Assembly (NCBI GenBank): GCA_007693915.1
Contig: RECS01000085.1
Location: forward strand, 1-61,685
Length of the DNA: 61,685 nucleotides
From: Saprospirales bacterium
GTDB lineage: Bacteria > Bacteroidota > Bacteroidia > Chitinophagales > Saprospiraceae
Reading direction: 5' to 3'
This document shows positions 35,254 to 43,888 of the stretch, in pieces. Below the pieces are notes generated by a model. That model saw only the letters and a list, made by a program, of their open reading frames with translations, had not been told where the DNA came from and made no database searches. Position 1 is the first letter of the stretch, and each line of letters begins with the position of its first letter. The position numbers and the translations under genes are program-made.

Positions 35254-36182
35254 TCTATCCTTTCAGGAAGTTTTTGCCCCCATCCATTTAAAAAATCTGC
35301 AATACTCATTCTCCTTTTTCCTTGTAATTGCACTAACTTACAATCTAGCCACTTATCAGAAGTGCCAATAAATAAAAAGGTTTTCCCATCAGAATGAATT
35401 CTCCCAGGTTCAGATTTAATACCATTTATTCCAGCATTCAACTCTGCTTCAAAAATCTTAAATTCCATTCCACCAAATTGAGTGAAAGCCCCAGGATAGG
35501 GACTAAGACCACGTATTTTATTATAAACTTTCTCACCAGATAAATCCCATTCCAATTCACAAAATTCTTTATTCAATTTAGGTGCATGACTTGCTTGGGT
35601 ATGATCCTGAGGGAGAGGATTTATCTTGCCACTTTTCCAATCCTTAATACAGCTTACCAAAAAAGGACCACCCTGCTTTGCCATTCGATCGTGTAATTGA
35701 CCTGCTGTCTCATTGGGTAATATTTTTATTGTCTTTTTACATAATAAATCGCCCGTATCTATTTTTTCATCTAATTTAAAAACAGTCATGCCAGTCACTT
35801 TTTCACCCTTGATAATAGCGTGATTAATCGGAGCTGCTCCCCTATAAGCAGGGAGGAGAGAGGCATGAAGATTAATTGTACCCAATTCAGGCATATCCCA
35901 AACCAATTTTGGCAACATTCTAAATGCAACCACAACAAATAAATCAGCATCAATTTCTTTTAACTGATTAATAAACTCTAACGATTTTAGTCTGGTAGGT
36001 TGAATAATGTTAAGACCATTTATCTCAGCATACTTTTTTACAGGTGAAGTGATCAATTGTTTTCTTCCTCTACCTCCCCTTTTATCCGGGGCTGTAACCA
36101 CTGCAGCAACTTCATAGTTATTATTTAAACTCTCCAAGGAGGGAACTGCAAAACCAGAGGTACCAAAAAATATTATTTTCAT
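35250..36182 (-). CDS. fmt: Methionyl-tRNA formyltransferase
   Basis: Fmt formylates initiator Met-tRNA using 10-formyl-tetrahydrofolate. The 310-residue protein has the N-terminal FFGTSGFAVPSLESL, the substrate loop TAPDKRGGRGRKQLITSPVKKYA, the folate-binding INLHASLLPAYRGAAPINHAII with Asn and His catalytic residues, and MTVFKLDEKIDTGDLL. The C-terminal tRNA-binding domain is present. Length is normal. The usual partner def is not adjacent. Confidence 0.96.
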   Translation of the reverse strand: MKIIFFGTSGFAVPSLESLNNNYEVAAVVTAPDKRGGRGRKQLITSPVKKYAEINGLNIIQPTRLKSLEFINQLKEIDADLFVVVAFRMLPKLVWDMPELGTINLHASLLPAYRGAAPINHAIIKGEKVTGMTVFKLDEKIDTGDLLCKKTIKILPNETAGQLHDRMAKQGGPFLVSCIKDWKSGKINPLPQDHTQASHAPKLNKEFCELEWDLSGEKVYNKIRGLSPYPGAFTQFGGMEFKIFEAELNAGINGIKSEPGRIHSDGKTFLFIGTSDKWLDCKLVQLQGKRRMSIADFLNGWGQKLPERID

Positions 36183-36339
36183 TAGTCCGGGGATTAAAAT
36201 TATTCTGAATACTGGTGGAGTAATATTCTAACCATTAAATTGACCACCAAACAATTAGCTAATTAAGTAGAATATAACCAATCAAAATTGATTAGGCCAC
36301 TGCTTAATGAATAAGACCAAACAACCATTAATTTGCAGA

Positions 36340-38217
36340 TCAATCAATATCTCTCTCTCGCGGATATACATTATCAAAAGGATTGACATCGGCAAGTCTG
36401 CTACTTTCATCAATTACAATTCTCGAGACCTGTTCAGGAGGAAATGGAAGGGTAAGTTCGTACATTGGATTGGTCCATCTCCAGGGCTCCATAAGCATAA
36501 ATTCCATTCCACTGTCGTATTCTTTATGACCATGCATAATGACCAATGGTATATTCAAGAAATAAGGAGCCCCATCAACATAAACTGTGAGGTCAATTGG
36601 CATTGGCATGGTGCCCTTATTAACCAGGATTACAGAAGTAGTTCCATCAGGGTTACCAAAAACCGTATCTATACCGTAATCTATGGTATTGGTGGTATTC
36701 ACCCATTGATTTTGGTACCACTTTAGATCCATCCCGGATACAATTTCAGCCAAGCGGAAGAAATCATCCGGTGTAGGATGTTTTAGTTTCCATCTATCGT
36801 AAAATTCAAGCAGTAATTCGTCAAATTTTTCCTGACCAATTATATAGGATAATTGCACCAACATTATCGAGGCTTTGGTATAAGTTGCCATCCAGTAGGC
36901 AGCATTGGTTACATAGTGATCTGCGAAGGTGCTCATTGGTTCTTCTCTCCCCTCTCTGGTGAAATTGACATAACTGGCAATTCGAGAACTATGTGGATTA
37001 GATTGATGCTGTCTTCTTGGCAAAAGGTTAAGACCTGCGAGATGATTCATAGTTTCATTAGTCATATATGTTGTAAAACCTTCATCCATATACGGGTATA
37101 TAGTTTCATTGGTTGCCAGCATAAGATAATACCACATGTGTATCAATTCGTGAACGGTCACCCCAACCAGACTTTCAAGAGGCCGTTTACCTGTAATCAA
37201 TGTGCCCATAGGATATTCCATACCACCATCCCCACCTTGTATAACAACAAATTCAGGATAAATATAATCACCGCATCGGGATGCAATATAAGTCAATGCC
37301 TCATCTACAATAAGCGGTAGTCGTTCCCAATTTGGGTCTGTCAATTCTTCAGATAGGTAGAAAAATCGAAGGAGAGGGCCGTGTTCACTTTGATGTGTAA
37401 AATGGGTATAAGCTGTATCGGCAGCCCACATAAAGTCATGCACATTTTCGGCGTAAAAATGCCATCTTAATTTGCCATCCTCGCTAACAATCACCGAGTC
37501 TGCATAATCAGTGTAACCATGTCCAACTTCCTGAGGGTTTTGTAAAACTCCACCGGCTGCAACAGTATATGCGGAGTCAATGTTAATCACCACATCATAA
37601 GAGCCAAATATACCATGAAACTCTCTGCCAACATATGGATGAGCATGCCATCCTTGATGGTCGTATTGAGCAATTTTTGGATACCATTGAGCCATCGAAT
37701 ACGCTACCCCTTCGGCACTGCTTCTACCTGTTCTTCTGATTTGTAATGGAACTTGAGATTGATAAACCAAGTTAAAAACGGCAGTATCACCGGGATTGAT
37801 CAAATATGGTATAAACACATCCATTATAGTTTCCGTTATTTGGAACTCAGCCGGCACCCCATCCATAGTTATAGACTCAATTTCATGATAACCTACCTCA
37901 TTGGGTCTAAGCATACTTATCCGATTGCGTAATCGTTGGTCGGGATCAGTTATGTTTGCAGACCTCAAATCCATCATGCTCCCAGGTTGGAAGGCATTAT
38001 AATACAAATGAAAATAAACGCGATCAAGTTGATCAGGTGAATGATTGATTAATTTAACCTGCTGGACACCTTTGAATTGATGTTTTATCACATCAAAATC
38101 AACCTCAATTTCGTAAATAACTTCCAGTTGCCAGTAACCAGATCTTGATGAAAATAGATTAGATATAGAGGTAAGAAAAAAGAAAAAACTTAAAATAAAA
38201 ACGAGAGATTGCTTCAT
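36340..38217 (-). CDS. M1 family zinc metallopeptidase, secreted
   Basis: The ATG at 38217 is chosen because it gives a signal peptide (MKQSLVFILSFFFFLTSISNL); the frame extends to 38280 without one. The 625-residue protein has the exopeptidase motif as GGMEYPMG instead of GAMEN and the zinc site HELIHMWYYLM with a second Glu in DEGFTTYM (H about 353). It is a short M1 form lacking the long C-terminal helical domain of aminopeptidase N. It probably trims peptides in the periplasm or outside the cell. Confidence 0.9.
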   Translation of the reverse strand: MKQSLVFILSFFFFLTSISNLFSSRSGYWQLEVIYEIEVDFDVIKHQFKGVQQVKLINHSPDQLDRVYFHLYYNAFQPGSMMDLRSANITDPDQRLRNRISMLRPNEVGYHEIESITMDGVPAEFQITETIMDVFIPYLINPGDTAVFNLVYQSQVPLQIRRTGRSSAEGVAYSMAQWYPKIAQYDHQGWHAHPYVGREFHGIFGSYDVVINIDSAYTVAAGGVLQNPQEVGHGYTDYADSVIVSEDGKLRWHFYAENVHDFMWAADTAYTHFTHQSEHGPLLRFFYLSEELTDPNWERLPLIVDEALTYIASRCGDYIYPEFVVIQGGDGGMEYPMGTLITGKRPLESLVGVTVHELIHMWYYLMLATNETIYPYMDEGFTTYMTNETMNHLAGLNLLPRRQHQSNPHSSRIASYVNFTREGREEPMSTFADHYVTNAAYWMATYTKASIMLVQLSYIIGQEKFDELLLEFYDRWKLKHPTPDDFFRLAEIVSGMDLKWYQNQWVNTTNTIDYGIDTVFGNPDGTTSVILVNKGTMPMPIDLTVYVDGAPYFLNIPLVIMHGHKEYDSGMEFMLMEPWRWTNPMYELTLPFPPEQVSRIVIDESSRLADVNPFDNVYPRERDID

Positions 38218-38363
38218 GTATAATTTTTTATTTAAAGCTAAAAACGTTACTATATATAAAATTGGTACACCAGCGACCAATATGTGTTAAAATAATATTT
38301 AAAAATCCTAAGATGGGATTGACAACCAATCAATACCCTCTTATAATAATGATCATTCTGTTG

Positions 38364-38394
38364 TATAAAAAAAGAGGCAGTTAATTACCTCTTT
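38364..38394 (-). terminator. Intrinsic terminator after mdh
   Basis: On the minus strand AAAGAGG and CCTCTTT form a 7-bp stem with a 10-base loop followed by a run of T residues. It lies about 110 bases after the mdh stop and before the next minus-strand gene. Confidence 0.65.
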
Positions 38395-38503
38395 ATTTTG
38401 AATTTTCGTCAAATTAATTGACTACCTGTAAATCAAAAAACATGAAAAACCTATCTAGTAGCCTACCCACGTATGCTAAACGATGCCTGGGACAAATAAA
38501 ACA

Positions 38504-39433
38504 TTAACTCATGTTTTTGAAAACATCAATTACTTCACGTACATGTCCTGCAGAATTGTGCATAAGTTGCATTTCTCCTTCATTCAAATCCAATTCAATT
38601 ATTTCTTTGATCCCTTCTTTTCCTAATTTTACAGGAACACCGATAAATAGATCACCCAGACCATACTGCCCATTTAATTTAGCACAACATGGGAAGATTC
38701 TATTTTCATCTTTCACAATACACTCAACCATCTGAGCAGCTCCGGCTCCAGGTGCATACCATGCAGAAGTACCCATTAACTGAACAAGTTCACCTCCACC
38801 TTTTTTGGTTCTTTCGATAATCTGATCAAGAACTTTCAGGTCAATTAACTCAGTTACAGGAATGCCAGAGACAGTAGTATATCTTGGAAGAGGAACCATA
38901 GTGTCACCATGTCCACCTAATAATATAGCTTGAATATCTTTTGGTGAGACTTTCAATGCTTCAGATAAAAAAGCACGATATCTGGCTGTATCGAGAATTC
39001 CTGCCATTCCAAAAACTCTGCTACTATCTAAGCCAGCGGCCTCAAAAGCAGCATACGTCATTACATCAAGCGGGTTGGATACAACAATAATGATTGGGTT
39101 ATCTGAATATTGCAGAACACTCTTAGTGACCTCAGTAACGATTCCGGCATTAGTTGAAATTAAATCATCTCTAGACATACCGGGTTTTCTCGGTATTCCT
39201 GCTGTAATCACAACGATATCAGAACCTGCTGTATCTTCATAATTGTCCGTGCCACGACAGAAAGTAGAAGAATAATTGATAGGAGCTTGTTCCCAGGTAT
39301 CGAGGGCTTTTCCTTTGGCAAAATCACCTTTAATATCCAATAATACTACCTCCTTGACAACATCCCCCATGGACAACACATTTGCAACTGTGGCACCAAC
39401 ATTTCCGGCACCTACCACTGTTATTTTACTCAT
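38504..39433 (-). CDS. mdh: Malate dehydrogenase
   Basis: The 309-residue protein (ATG at 39433, giving the standard start SKITVVGAGNVGATVANVLS) is an LDH-like malate dehydrogenase that interconverts malate and oxaloacetate with NAD. Substrate-binding Arg residues are visible in GIPRKPGMSRDDLI, the structural segment RVFGMAGILDTARYRAFL is of the MDH type, and the catalytic His is in LLGGHGDTMVPL. A TACTTTTG -7 element lies 25 bases upstream. It is a single-gene unit ending in an intrinsic terminator. Confidence 0.96.
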   Translation of the reverse strand: MSKITVVGAGNVGATVANVLSMGDVVKEVVLLDIKGDFAKGKALDTWEQAPINYSSTFCRGTDNYEDTAGSDIVVITAGIPRKPGMSRDDLISTNAGIVTEVTKSVLQYSDNPIIIVVSNPLDVMTYAAFEAAGLDSSRVFGMAGILDTARYRAFLSEALKVSPKDIQAILLGGHGDTMVPLPRYTTVSGIPVTELIDLKVLDQIIERTKKGGGELVQLMGTSAWYAPGAGAAQMVECIVKDENRIFPCCAKLNGQYGLGDLFIGVPVKLGKEGIKEIIELDLNEGEMQLMHNSAGHVREVIDVFKNMS

Positions 39434-39457
39434 AATTTGATTTTTAGTTATATGCTG

Positions 39458-39465
39458 CAAAAGTA
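39458..39465 (-). promoter_or_regulatory. Bacteroidota -7 element for mdh
   Basis: The minus strand reads TACTTTTG, an exact TAnnTTTG match, 25 bases before the ATG. No exact -33 TTTG is seen at the usual distance. Confidence 0.5.
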
Positions 39466-39584
39466 TAAAAAAGGTGGAGTATTTCACAGCTATAAGACAT
39501 TAAAAGATTCTTAATGTAAACTATTCTCAAAAAAATCGTGTATTTAATTATATATTTACGTGTTCATTAAATTTATAGAGATCA

Positions 39585-41084
39585 ATGTATTTTAAAGTAG
39601 CATTAATTTTAATCGGTTTATCGCAATTTTTTCAGATTTCACTTTTTGCCCAAGAAATCCACAATCCCCATTTTTGTGGTTTTCACGCAGGTGAAAAAGA
39701 TATCGAAAGACTTGTTGCCAATCTTGAATATGCTGAATCTGTAGAGTTTCACAGATCAAATGAAATATTTTACGTTCCGTTAAAATTTCATTTGATCGCT
39801 CGTTCGGATGGAACCGGTCGCTTGAATGAGAATAGTGCACTTAATCAAATTTGCATTCTCAATCAGAATTTTGCCCCCCATAATATTCAATTTTTTCTTA
39901 AGGATAAAAGTTTTAATTACATCAACAGTAATGCCGCCTTTAACAATCCGTCTAACTCACCCTCAACTTTAAACAACAATAGAGATTCTAGGGCATTAAA
40001 CGTATATTGGGCCGACGAAACCATACCTGGTGAAAATGTACTTGGGTATTATGATACTCAATGGGATTGGGTTGTTGTAAGGAATAATCAAATTAATTCC
40101 CATTTTACTTTAAGTCATGAGATAGGTCACTTTTTTAGTTTAATGCATACCTTTTTCGGTTGGGAAACTCAACCATGGGAAGAGGACCTTCATGGCAATC
40201 CCGTAACTCAAACATTTGCTCCTGCGCCTTGGGCACAAATTAGAGTAGAGTTGGTAGACGGCAGCAATTGTGGAATTTCAGCAGACAGGATTTGTGACAC
40301 CCCTCCTGACTATGGATTTGGAAGTTTTTTGGGAGGCTGCTCACCATTTACACTGGAGGTATTTGACAGAAATAACGATCTAATAGAACCCATGCAGAAT
40401 AATTACATGAGTTATTTTTTCAACTGCCCTGAATATGAATTTACACCAATGCAGGAAGCTGCCATGAGAGCAGACTTTAGCTCTCCTGCAAGAAATTACC
40501 TAAGGAATGGCTTTGGAATCCCTGAAACAGATGAAATAACAGAAGTACCCCAAACGATATACCCTACTCATAATGGGACATCCGATTATTTTGATGAAGT
40601 CCCTTTAATGTGGGATGAAGTAACAGGTGCTAGTTTTTACTTTGTAGAAGTTTCACCCTTACCTATTTTCGGTAACAATTCAATAATTCAGACTATAGTT
40701 TACGATACCGAATACACAATAAACGATTTGAATCCAAATACTACTTACCATTGGAGGGTAAAAGCAATGAACGAGACCTCCTTTTGTGCACCAATTAGCC
40801 AAAGATTTACCTTTAGAACAAGTGATATCAGAACTTCTGTTAGTAGTTTTCCTGAAAATTTAATTTCGTTTTCACTTCTGAAAAATCCATTAAGCACAGG
40901 AATGAAACCAACAATTGGTATTGAAAATAATCATGAATTTGCTGAATTTAAGTTTGAGGTATTTTCTATTAACGGCCAATTATTAAGCACGGAATCAGCT
41001 TCCTTAAGTTTAGGAAATCATAAATTTTCCTTAAATTACAACTTTAATACCACAGTAATGTACATTATTTCAATAACTTCGTAA
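39585..41084 (+). CDS. Secreted M43-type metalloprotease with FN3-like domain and truncated T9SS sorting domain
   Basis: The 499-residue protein has a signal peptide (VALILIGLSQFFQISLFAQ) and a pappalysin-like metzincin domain with the zinc site HEIGHFFSLMHTF (about 177-189), the CDTPPDYG segment and the Met-turn in NYMSYFFNC. A fibronectin-III-like domain follows (~325-410; NTTYHWRVKAMNE). The C-terminal ~85 residues look like a type A T9SS sorting domain but stop at YIISITS. Beyond the TAA the same frame continues NYRKVLPVVIN and then stops at 41120, which reads like the missing last strand. Paralogue of the next gene. Confidence 0.85.
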   Translation: MYFKVALILIGLSQFFQISLFAQEIHNPHFCGFHAGEKDIERLVANLEYAESVEFHRSNEIFYVPLKFHLIARSDGTGRLNENSALNQICILNQNFAPHNIQFFLKDKSFNYINSNAAFNNPSNSPSTLNNNRDSRALNVYWADETIPGENVLGYYDTQWDWVVVRNNQINSHFTLSHEIGHFFSLMHTFFGWETQPWEEDLHGNPVTQTFAPAPWAQIRVELVDGSNCGISADRICDTPPDYGFGSFLGGCSPFTLEVFDRNNDLIEPMQNNYMSYFFNCPEYEFTPMQEAAMRADFSSPARNYLRNGFGIPETDEITEVPQTIYPTHNGTSDYFDEVPLMWDEVTGASFYFVEVSPLPIFGNNSIIQTIVYDTEYTINDLNPNTTYHWRVKAMNETSFCAPISQRFTFRTSDIRTSVSSFPENLISFSLLKNPLSTGMKPTIGIENNHEFAEFKFEVFSINGQLLSTESASLSLGNHKFSLNYNFNTTVMYIISITS

Positions 41085-41125
41085 AATTATCGAAAGGTTT
41101 TACCAGTAGTAATCAATTAAATTAA

Positions 41126-42613
41126 ATGATCAGGTTTTTTATTTTTTTCCTTGGAATAATTCTATTCCAACATTTGTCGTTTTCACAAAATAATGAAAAT
41201 CAGTTTATCCATTGTGGGACAGAACCCTATTTAAGTGAGGAGTTGATTTATTATCAGCAAAACTTAAACAATTATCGTTTTCTCTCAGACGATACATTGT
41301 ATATCCCGATAAAAGTACATATACTTGGGACAGATGAAGGATCTGGATATGCAAGTGAATCCTTGGTTAGAAATGCATTTTGTGGTTTAAACCAAAGCTT
41401 TGAGCAAGTCAATGTTCAATTTTATCTTGTAGGGGATTTTAATTACATCAATAACAGTGGATGGTATGAGCATGAAAACTTCGCACCGGGAAGAAACATG
41501 ATTCAAACAAATAATGTACCGGGTGTTTTGAATTCATACGTAGTACGGACCGCTGCCGGAGCTTGTGGTTACTATGCAAGAGGTGTTGATGGTGTGGTTT
41601 TAGCAATAAACTGCATTGGATCAAATAGCCAAACATGGGCTCATGAGCTTGGTCATCAACTAACGCTACCTCATACGTTTTTAGGATGGGAAGGTACTAT
41701 TTATGACCCTAGCGAACCCACTCCTGAAAGTATAAGGTTCGGTAATGCTTGGAGGCAAGTAGAGAGATGGGATGGTGAAAACTGTCGTCATGCCGGTGAT
41801 GGGTTTTGTGATACTCCACCGGATTATTTAAGCTATCGTTGGGGTTGTTCTCCAAATAACCCTTTAGGCATCATAATAAAGGACCCATTAGGCATTGAAG
41901 GAAATGTAGATGGAACTAACATTATGTCTTATGCATCAGATGTTTGTGTGTCCAACTTTTCGGATGAACAGATTCAGGCTATGAGAATGAATTTGCTTTT
42001 GGATAGATTTAATTTAGTTGAATTTGAAAATCAGTTTGGTAAAATTGACACTACCTTAAACGTTATATCACCTCAACCCAATCAGGATATACAGTTTGAT
42101 AATGCAGTAATTCAATGGAATTCATTGCCAGGAGCCACCGAATATTTGGTTCAAATAAGTGCTTTACCAGTTTTTACCAGTCCTATATTTAATCAAATCG
42201 TCTCAGACACATCCATCGTCCTAAACAATTTGATCAAAGACCGAATTCATTATTTAAGAATTCAACCCATGTCGCCATTAAATACCTGTGAACCTTTCAT
42301 TGAGAGAATTCAATTTTTTGCTACTCAAATCACATCAATCAATTTTGTAGGAGAAAATAACTTCAAGATAGATTTTCAGAATCTTATTTCAGTCAGTCAA
42401 CCCATAGATTTAAGATTCAGCGGTGAATCTCCTAAAGAGCTGAAAGTTTCATTAATAAACATGAGCGGTCAATTTTTGTGGAACCGTAAGGAACATTTTG
42501 TACCAGGTCAGAGTTACCAAATAGAAACGATTGGTTTTCCTCCTGGGATTTACCTGCTTAAAGCTCAAAATTCAAAGGGTAACTACATTACTAAAGAAAT
42601 CCTAATACAGTAA
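41126..42613 (+). CDS. Secreted M43-type metalloprotease with complete T9SS sorting domain
   Basis: The 495-residue paralogue of the preceding protein has a signal peptide (FFIFFLGIILFQHLSFSQ), the zinc site HELGHQLTLPHTF (about 171-183), CDTPPDYL and the Met-turn NIMSYASDVC, then an FN3-like domain (~310-400). Its C-terminal type A sorting domain is complete and ends GIYLLKAQNSKGNYITKEIL. T9SS cargo is exported across the outer membrane and often surface-anchored. The two proteases and the following barrel gene are closely spaced on one strand. Confidence 0.88.
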   Translation: MIRFFIFFLGIILFQHLSFSQNNENQFIHCGTEPYLSEELIYYQQNLNNYRFLSDDTLYIPIKVHILGTDEGSGYASESLVRNAFCGLNQSFEQVNVQFYLVGDFNYINNSGWYEHENFAPGRNMIQTNNVPGVLNSYVVRTAAGACGYYARGVDGVVLAINCIGSNSQTWAHELGHQLTLPHTFLGWEGTIYDPSEPTPESIRFGNAWRQVERWDGENCRHAGDGFCDTPPDYLSYRWGCSPNNPLGIIIKDPLGIEGNVDGTNIMSYASDVCVSNFSDEQIQAMRMNLLLDRFNLVEFENQFGKIDTTLNVISPQPNQDIQFDNAVIQWNSLPGATEYLVQISALPVFTSPIFNQIVSDTSIVLNNLIKDRIHYLRIQPMSPLNTCEPFIERIQFFATQITSINFVGENNFKIDFQNLISVSQPIDLRFSGESPKELKVSLINMSGQFLWNRKEHFVPGQSYQIETIGFPPGIYLLKAQNSKGNYITKEILIQ

Positions 42614-42619
42614 GGTAGT

Positions 42620-43291
42620 ATGATTATTAAAAAATTTATCCTTTTATCCATTTTTTTACTGAGTATTTTTCTTTTGAATAATGCGACAGCTCAAATACAA
42701 TTGAACGGAGGTTATAACAACCTTGCTTTAGAATTAAATGGAAATTCAAACACTGAAATTATTAATGAAGACCTTACAGGTTGGTCGGTAGAAGCTGCTT
42801 ATTGGTTCAGATTAAAAGATTTTCGCGTTGAATTCTATCCAGGAATTGGATACAGTTCTCTAACCCTAGACAATAGTTCACCTTTTGATGAGTATGAATT
42901 AAACCTCACCCACCTTTTCTGGGGTACAAGGGTTTATCCATTTACTTTTGAAGATGATTGTATGTGTCCAACTTTCAATAAACAAAGTGGTTTTTTTGAA
43001 GATGGATTTTTCATCTCCTTCACTCCACATTTTATCTTTTCAGAGCAATTTACACGCTTTGACGCATTAGAAAAAGATCAAGTCAAATCAAATACTTATC
43101 TTCTAGATTTTGGCGTTGGTCTTGACCTTGGCGTTTCTGAATTTTTAACAATTACCCCGGAATTAAGATATCGTTTAAGTGGTGATTTTGACTCTAGCTT
43201 GTCCAGTATTGATGATAATCCCAATTATTGGGATTCCAATGTGAGTGGATGGTATTTTGGTCTGGGTATTGGAATCCGATGGCAAAACTAA
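42620..43291 (+). CDS. Outer-membrane beta-barrel protein, unknown function
   Basis: The 223-residue product has a signal peptide (FILLSIFLLSIFLLNNATAQ) and alternating-strand segments typical of an 8-10 stranded barrel (YFGLGIGIRWQN at the end; FRVEFYPGIGYSSLTL in the middle). A Cys pair in DDCMCPTFN lies in a probable loop. It starts 6 bases after the second M43 protease, so it is probably co-transcribed; a functional tie is not demonstrated. Its stop is 6 bases from that of the convergent SpoU gene. Confidence 0.7.
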   Translation: MIIKKFILLSIFLLSIFLLNNATAQIQLNGGYNNLALELNGNSNTEIINEDLTGWSVEAAYWFRLKDFRVEFYPGIGYSSLTLDNSSPFDEYELNLTHLFWGTRVYPFTFEDDCMCPTFNKQSGFFEDGFFISFTPHFIFSEQFTRFDALEKDQVKSNTYLLDFGVGLDLGVSEFLTITPELRYRLSGDFDSSLSSIDDNPNYWDSNVSGWYFGLGIGIRWQN

Positions 43292-43297
43292 ACCTGA

Positions 43298-43834
43298 TCA
43301 ACTTTTGGAGGCAAATCCACAATAAAAGTGCCAAATTAATAAGCCTGCACAAACTGAAACATTCAATGAGTGCTTTGTGCCGTGTTGTGGAACCTCAATA
43401 ACAGCATCAAGCTCAACCAATGCTTCATTTGAAATCCCGCCTACTTCATTTCCAAACACCAAAGCGTATTTTTTCTCATTATCAACCTGAAAATCATGCA
43501 ACATTACAGATCGATCTGTTTGCTCAATTCCGACAACTTCATAAGTCTCATTTTTAAGTTTATTTACAACAGAAACTATACAATCATGATATTCCCAGCT
43601 CACTGATTGATCAGCACCTATAGCCGTTTTCAATATTTCTCGGTGTGGAGGCACTAAAGTAATGCCAACTAGATAAATCTTCTCAATCTTAAATGCATCT
43701 GCTGTTCGAAAAATACTACCAACATTCAGACCTGATCTGATATTGTCGAGAATCAAAACTACAGGAATCTTTGGAGAAACCTTATACTCTTCTATAGAAG
43801 GGCGATTTAATTCTTCTAAGCTTAATTTTTTCAT
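43298..43834 (-). CDS. SpoU/TrmH family RNA methyltransferase
   Basis: The ATG at 43834 gives 178 residues; the frame begins with a TTG at 43840. SPOUT motifs are visible: VLILDNIRSGLNVGSIFRTADAF (motif 1), ALVFGNEVGGISNEALVELD (motif 2) and IEVPQHGTKHSLNVSVCAGLLIWHF (motif 3), which bind S-adenosylmethionine in a knot. These enzymes make 2'-O-methyl nucleotides in tRNA or rRNA; the target is not determinable. The gene starts 4 bases after the T-run of the upstream terminator. Confidence 0.92.
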   Translation of the reverse strand: MKKLSLEELNRPSIEEYKVSPKIPVVLILDNIRSGLNVGSIFRTADAFKIEKIYLVGITLVPPHREILKTAIGADQSVSWEYHDCIVSVVNKLKNETYEVVGIEQTDRSVMLHDFQVDNEKKYALVFGNEVGGISNEALVELDAVIEVPQHGTKHSLNVSVCAGLLIWHFYCGFASKS

Positions 43835-43838
43835 AGAC

Positions 43839-43871
43839 AAAAAAAAGACCCGAAATGAATTCCGGGTCTTT
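43839..43871 (-). terminator. Intrinsic terminator after the M3 peptidase gene
   Basis: On the minus strand AAAGACCCG and CGGGTCTTT form a perfect 9-bp stem with a 10-base loop, followed by eight T residues. It lies 17 bases after the M3 peptidase stop and immediately before the SpoU methyltransferase start. Confidence 0.85.
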
Positions 43872-43888
43872 AGTTATTTAGTTTAATT

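Noticed and set aside
36853-37320. 155-residue plus-strand open frame
   Set aside because: It lies wholly inside the M1 peptidase gene on the opposite strand; the peptidase has intact catalytic motifs in the other frame.
39585-43291. Contact-dependent toxin or phage module
   Set aside because: The genes carry intact metzincin and barrel features with T9SS sorting, with no polymorphic toxin repeats, immunity gene or phage structural gene.
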